From assembly GCA_050304855.1 (NCBI GenBank), contig JBNLEI010000271.1:1-8276 (forward strand): a stretch of 8,276 bases of DNA, read 5' to 3'. The stretch's first letter is position 1. Each line of letters opens with the position of its first letter. The DNA comes from Methylomarinum sp050304855 (GTDB lineage: Bacteria; Pseudomonadota; Gammaproteobacteria; Methylococcales; Methylomonadaceae). The translations under genes and the position numbers were made by a program. A model generated the notes under the pieces. That model did no database searches. It had not been told where the DNA came from and saw nothing but the letters and a program-made list of their open reading frames with translations. Below are positions 7,090-8,276 of this stretch, piece by piece.

Positions 7090-7476
7090 TTATCCGTCGA
7101 TTCTTTCAAAAATCTTTTCGATTTTTTCCTTAAGAGTCGCCGCAGTGAACGGCTTAATCACATAACCGTTCACACCTGCCTGGGCCGCCATAACTATCTG
7201 CTCCCGCTTGGCTTCCGCCGTCACCATCAATACTGGCAAATTAGCAAGATCAGGGTTGGCGCGCACCGCTTTTAGCAGATCTATACCCGTCATGCCAGGC
7301 ATATTCCAATCCGTTACCAGAAAATCGATACCACCTTTTTCCAGTATGGGCAAAGCTGTTTTACCGTCATCCGCTTCAACAGTGTTCGTAAACCCAAGAT
7401 CTCGCAATAGATTTTTGACAATGCGTCTCATTGTTGAGAAATCATCAACAATAAGAATTTTCATATTTTTATCCAA
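7090..7476 (-). CDS. cheY: CheY, chemotaxis response regulator
   Basis: This is a single-domain receiver of 128 residues; when phosphorylated by CheA it binds the flagellar switch and changes rotation. Numbered from the TTG start, it has the acidic pair Asp11/Asp12, phospho-acceptor Asp56 in VTDWNMPGM, Thr86 in MVTAEAK, Tyr105 and Lys108 in GYVIKPF, all the classical CheY residues. Two starts compete. The TTG at 7476 has TGGAGA 6 bases upstream and gives MDKNMKIL, which aligns with the E. coli N-terminus. The ATG at 7464 gives MKIL, as in Pseudomonas, with only a weak GGA upstream. I chose TTG for its ribosome binding site. It is the first gene behind a sigma-28 type promoter, so it is probably expressed late in flagellar assembly under FliA. 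Confidence 0.97.
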   Translation of the reverse strand: MDKNMKILIVDDFSTMRRIVKNLLRDLGFTNTVEADDGKTALPILEKGGIDFLVTDWNMPGMTGIDLLKAVRANPDLANLPVLMVTAEAKREQIVMAAQAGVNGYVIKPFTAATLKEKIEKIFERIDG

Positions 7477-7482
7477 GGATAA

Positions 7483-7488
7483 TCTCCA
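7483..7488 (-). promoter_or_regulatory. Ribosome binding site for cheY (supports TTG start)
   Basis: TGGAGA on the minus strand is 6 bases before TTG 7476 and 18 bases before ATG 7464, so it favours the TTG. The motD site has the same sequence and spacing before a TTG. Confidence 0.6.
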
Positions 7489-7514
7489 ACCTATTTTCTA
7501 GAATCATTAATAAA

Positions 7515-7541
7515 TTATCGTCATAAACCGCTAAAACTTGA
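7515..7541 (-). promoter_or_regulatory. Sigma-28 (FliA) promoter for the che-mot operon
   Basis: On the minus strand TCAAGTTT (7541-7534) is followed after exactly 11 bases by GACGATAA (7522-7515). The enterobacterial sigma-28 consensus is TAAAGTTT-N11-GCCGATAA, so each half differs at one position of eight and the spacing is exact. It begins 5 bases after the fliA stop and faces cheY. Transcription would start near 7508 and give a leader of about 30 bases before cheY. With fliA directly upstream, the sigma factor would drive the operon behind its own gene, and readthrough from fliA may add to it since no terminator is visible between them. The consensus match is seen; activity is inferred. 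Confidence 0.8.
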
Positions 7542-7550
7542 ATGGTTTAT
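7523..7550. repeat. Perfect 7-base inverted repeat around the cheY promoter -35 box
   Basis: ATAAACC (7523-7529) and GGTTTAT (7544-7550) on the plus strand are perfect inverted arms separated by 14 bases, with centres 21 bases apart, about two helical turns. One arm covers the fliA stop codon, the other lies in the promoter spacer, and the -35 box is in the loop. It could be an operator for a dimeric regulator or a weak hairpin in readthrough RNA; there is no T-run typical of a terminator. Confidence 0.5.
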
Positions 7551-8275
7551 ATTTTATTATCATTTGCTTCCAACCAATCCGCAAGCCTCGCTCTGAGGCG
7601 CAACATGGCTTGGCTGCATATCTGGCTGACCCTCGATTCGCTGACATCGAGCACATGACCTATTTCGCGTAAATTGAGCTCCTCGTCGTAATAAAGCGAT
7701 ACAACAAGGCGCTCTCTTTCGGGCAATTGCCTGATAGCATCCGCCAAAGCCTTTTGGAAGTTTTCCTTCAGCAAATGGTCTACCGGCTGTATCTCGGACA
7801 ACTGGGCATCTTTTAAAAAAGCATCGCCCGCTTGATCCAATTCCTCAACACTGAAGGTTTTACAACCTACGGTATCCTGCAAGATGTGGTTATATTCGTC
7901 TACCGAAATCCCCAAGTGCTCAGCAACTTCGGTCTCCCGGGCATCATGGCCGAGCTCGTTTTCGACAGCGCGGATAGCCTCCGCCACCATACGGGCCTTC
8001 TTATGCACCGACCGGGGCGTCCAGTCTGAACGTCTAACTTCATCCAGCATTGCACCGCGAATACGAATTCCGGCATAAGTGTCGAAGCTGGCGCCTTGTA
8101 ATGAGTCGTAATTTTTAATCGCCTCCAAAAGCCCTAACATGCCCGCCTGGATTAAATCATCCAGCAACACCGTATCCGGCAATCGTCCCAACAAATGATA
8201 AGCAATGCGTTTAACCAGCGGCGCGTGCTGCAATACCAAATCTTCGGTATTGTCACTCTGCACTGATGCATACAT
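7547..8275 (-). CDS. fliA: FliA, flagellar sigma factor (sigma-28)
   Basis: This 242-residue group 3 sigma factor directs RNA polymerase to late flagellar and chemotaxis promoters. Region 2 (about 15-90) contains HAPLVKRIAYHLLGRLP, DDLIQAGMLGLLEAI and the highly conserved GASFDTYAGIRIRGAMLDEVR. Region 3 (about 92-140) carries the RSVHKKARMV segment. Region 4 (about 177-230) has LPERERLVVSLYYDEELNL and a helix-turn-helix EIGHVLDVSESRVSQICSQ, which reads the -35 box. The length compares with 239 in E. coli and about 247 in Pseudomonas. The ATG is one base from the window's right edge, so its ribosome binding site is not visible and a start further upstream cannot be excluded, though MYASVQ aligns with an internal MYSKAQ-like stretch of the Pseudomonas protein. 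Its activity is normally held back by FlgM, not seen here. Confidence 0.96.
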   Translation of the reverse strand: MYASVQSDNTEDLVLQHAPLVKRIAYHLLGRLPDTVLLDDLIQAGMLGLLEAIKNYDSLQGASFDTYAGIRIRGAMLDEVRRSDWTPRSVHKKARMVAEAIRAVENELGHDARETEVAEHLGISVDEYNHILQDTVGCKTFSVEELDQAGDAFLKDAQLSEIQPVDHLLKENFQKALADAIRQLPERERLVVSLYYDEELNLREIGHVLDVSESRVSQICSQAMLRLRARLADWLEANDNKI

Positions 8276-8276
8276 C

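Noticed and set aside
1..8276. Mobile element, CRISPR array, RNA gene or defence system
   Set aside because: No terminal repeats, transposase-like frames, spaced direct repeats or RNA-gene signatures are visible; the whole window is filled by one conserved flagellar/chemotaxis cluster.

Overview
All nine recognisable genes lie on the minus strand and form one flagellar/chemotaxis cluster. In transcription order (right to left) they are fliA, cheY, cheZ, cheA, cheB, motC, motD, a ParA-type ATPase of the ParC kind, and the start of a CheW-like ParP-type gene that runs off the left edge. No gene on the plus strand can be supported. The order matches the polar-flagellum fliA-che cluster of Pseudomonas and related gammaproteobacteria, and cheZ also fits a proteobacterium. 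Moderate GC and closely Pseudomonas-like proteins point to a polarly flagellated gammaproteobacterium. A methanotroph of the Methylococcales is possible, but the window alone cannot fix the genus.

Layout: fliA (7547-8275) encodes the flagellar sigma factor. The 70-base gap after it holds the clearest regulatory signal here, a good sigma-28 promoter (7515-7541) facing cheY, set in a perfect 7-base inverted repeat. FliA therefore probably activates the operon directly behind its own gene. Next come cheY, cheZ and cheA, closely packed with visible ribosome binding sites. Only cheA to cheB has a larger gap (132 bases), which holds a doubtful 37-codon open frame. From cheB leftward the genes are tightly coupled: cheB/motC and parA/parP overlap as TAATG, and motC/motD and motD/parA are separated by only about 12 bases.

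Function: CheA autophosphorylates under receptor control and passes phosphate to CheY (motor switch) and CheB (receptor demethylation, adaptation); CheZ dephosphorylates CheY-P. MotC and MotD form a stator pair that powers rotation. The ParA-type ATPase and the CheW-like protein match the ParC/ParP system that places chemoreceptor arrays at the cell pole in Vibrio. The long CheA linker carries three clear copies and one weak copy of a short acidic motif and is a good candidate docking region for that machinery. Key catalytic residues are present in each enzyme examined, with no frameshift, insertion sequence, CRISPR, tRNA or rRNA. This is mostly a well-known type of locus; the CheA repeats, the promoter/dyad and the cheA-cheB gap deserve the closest look.
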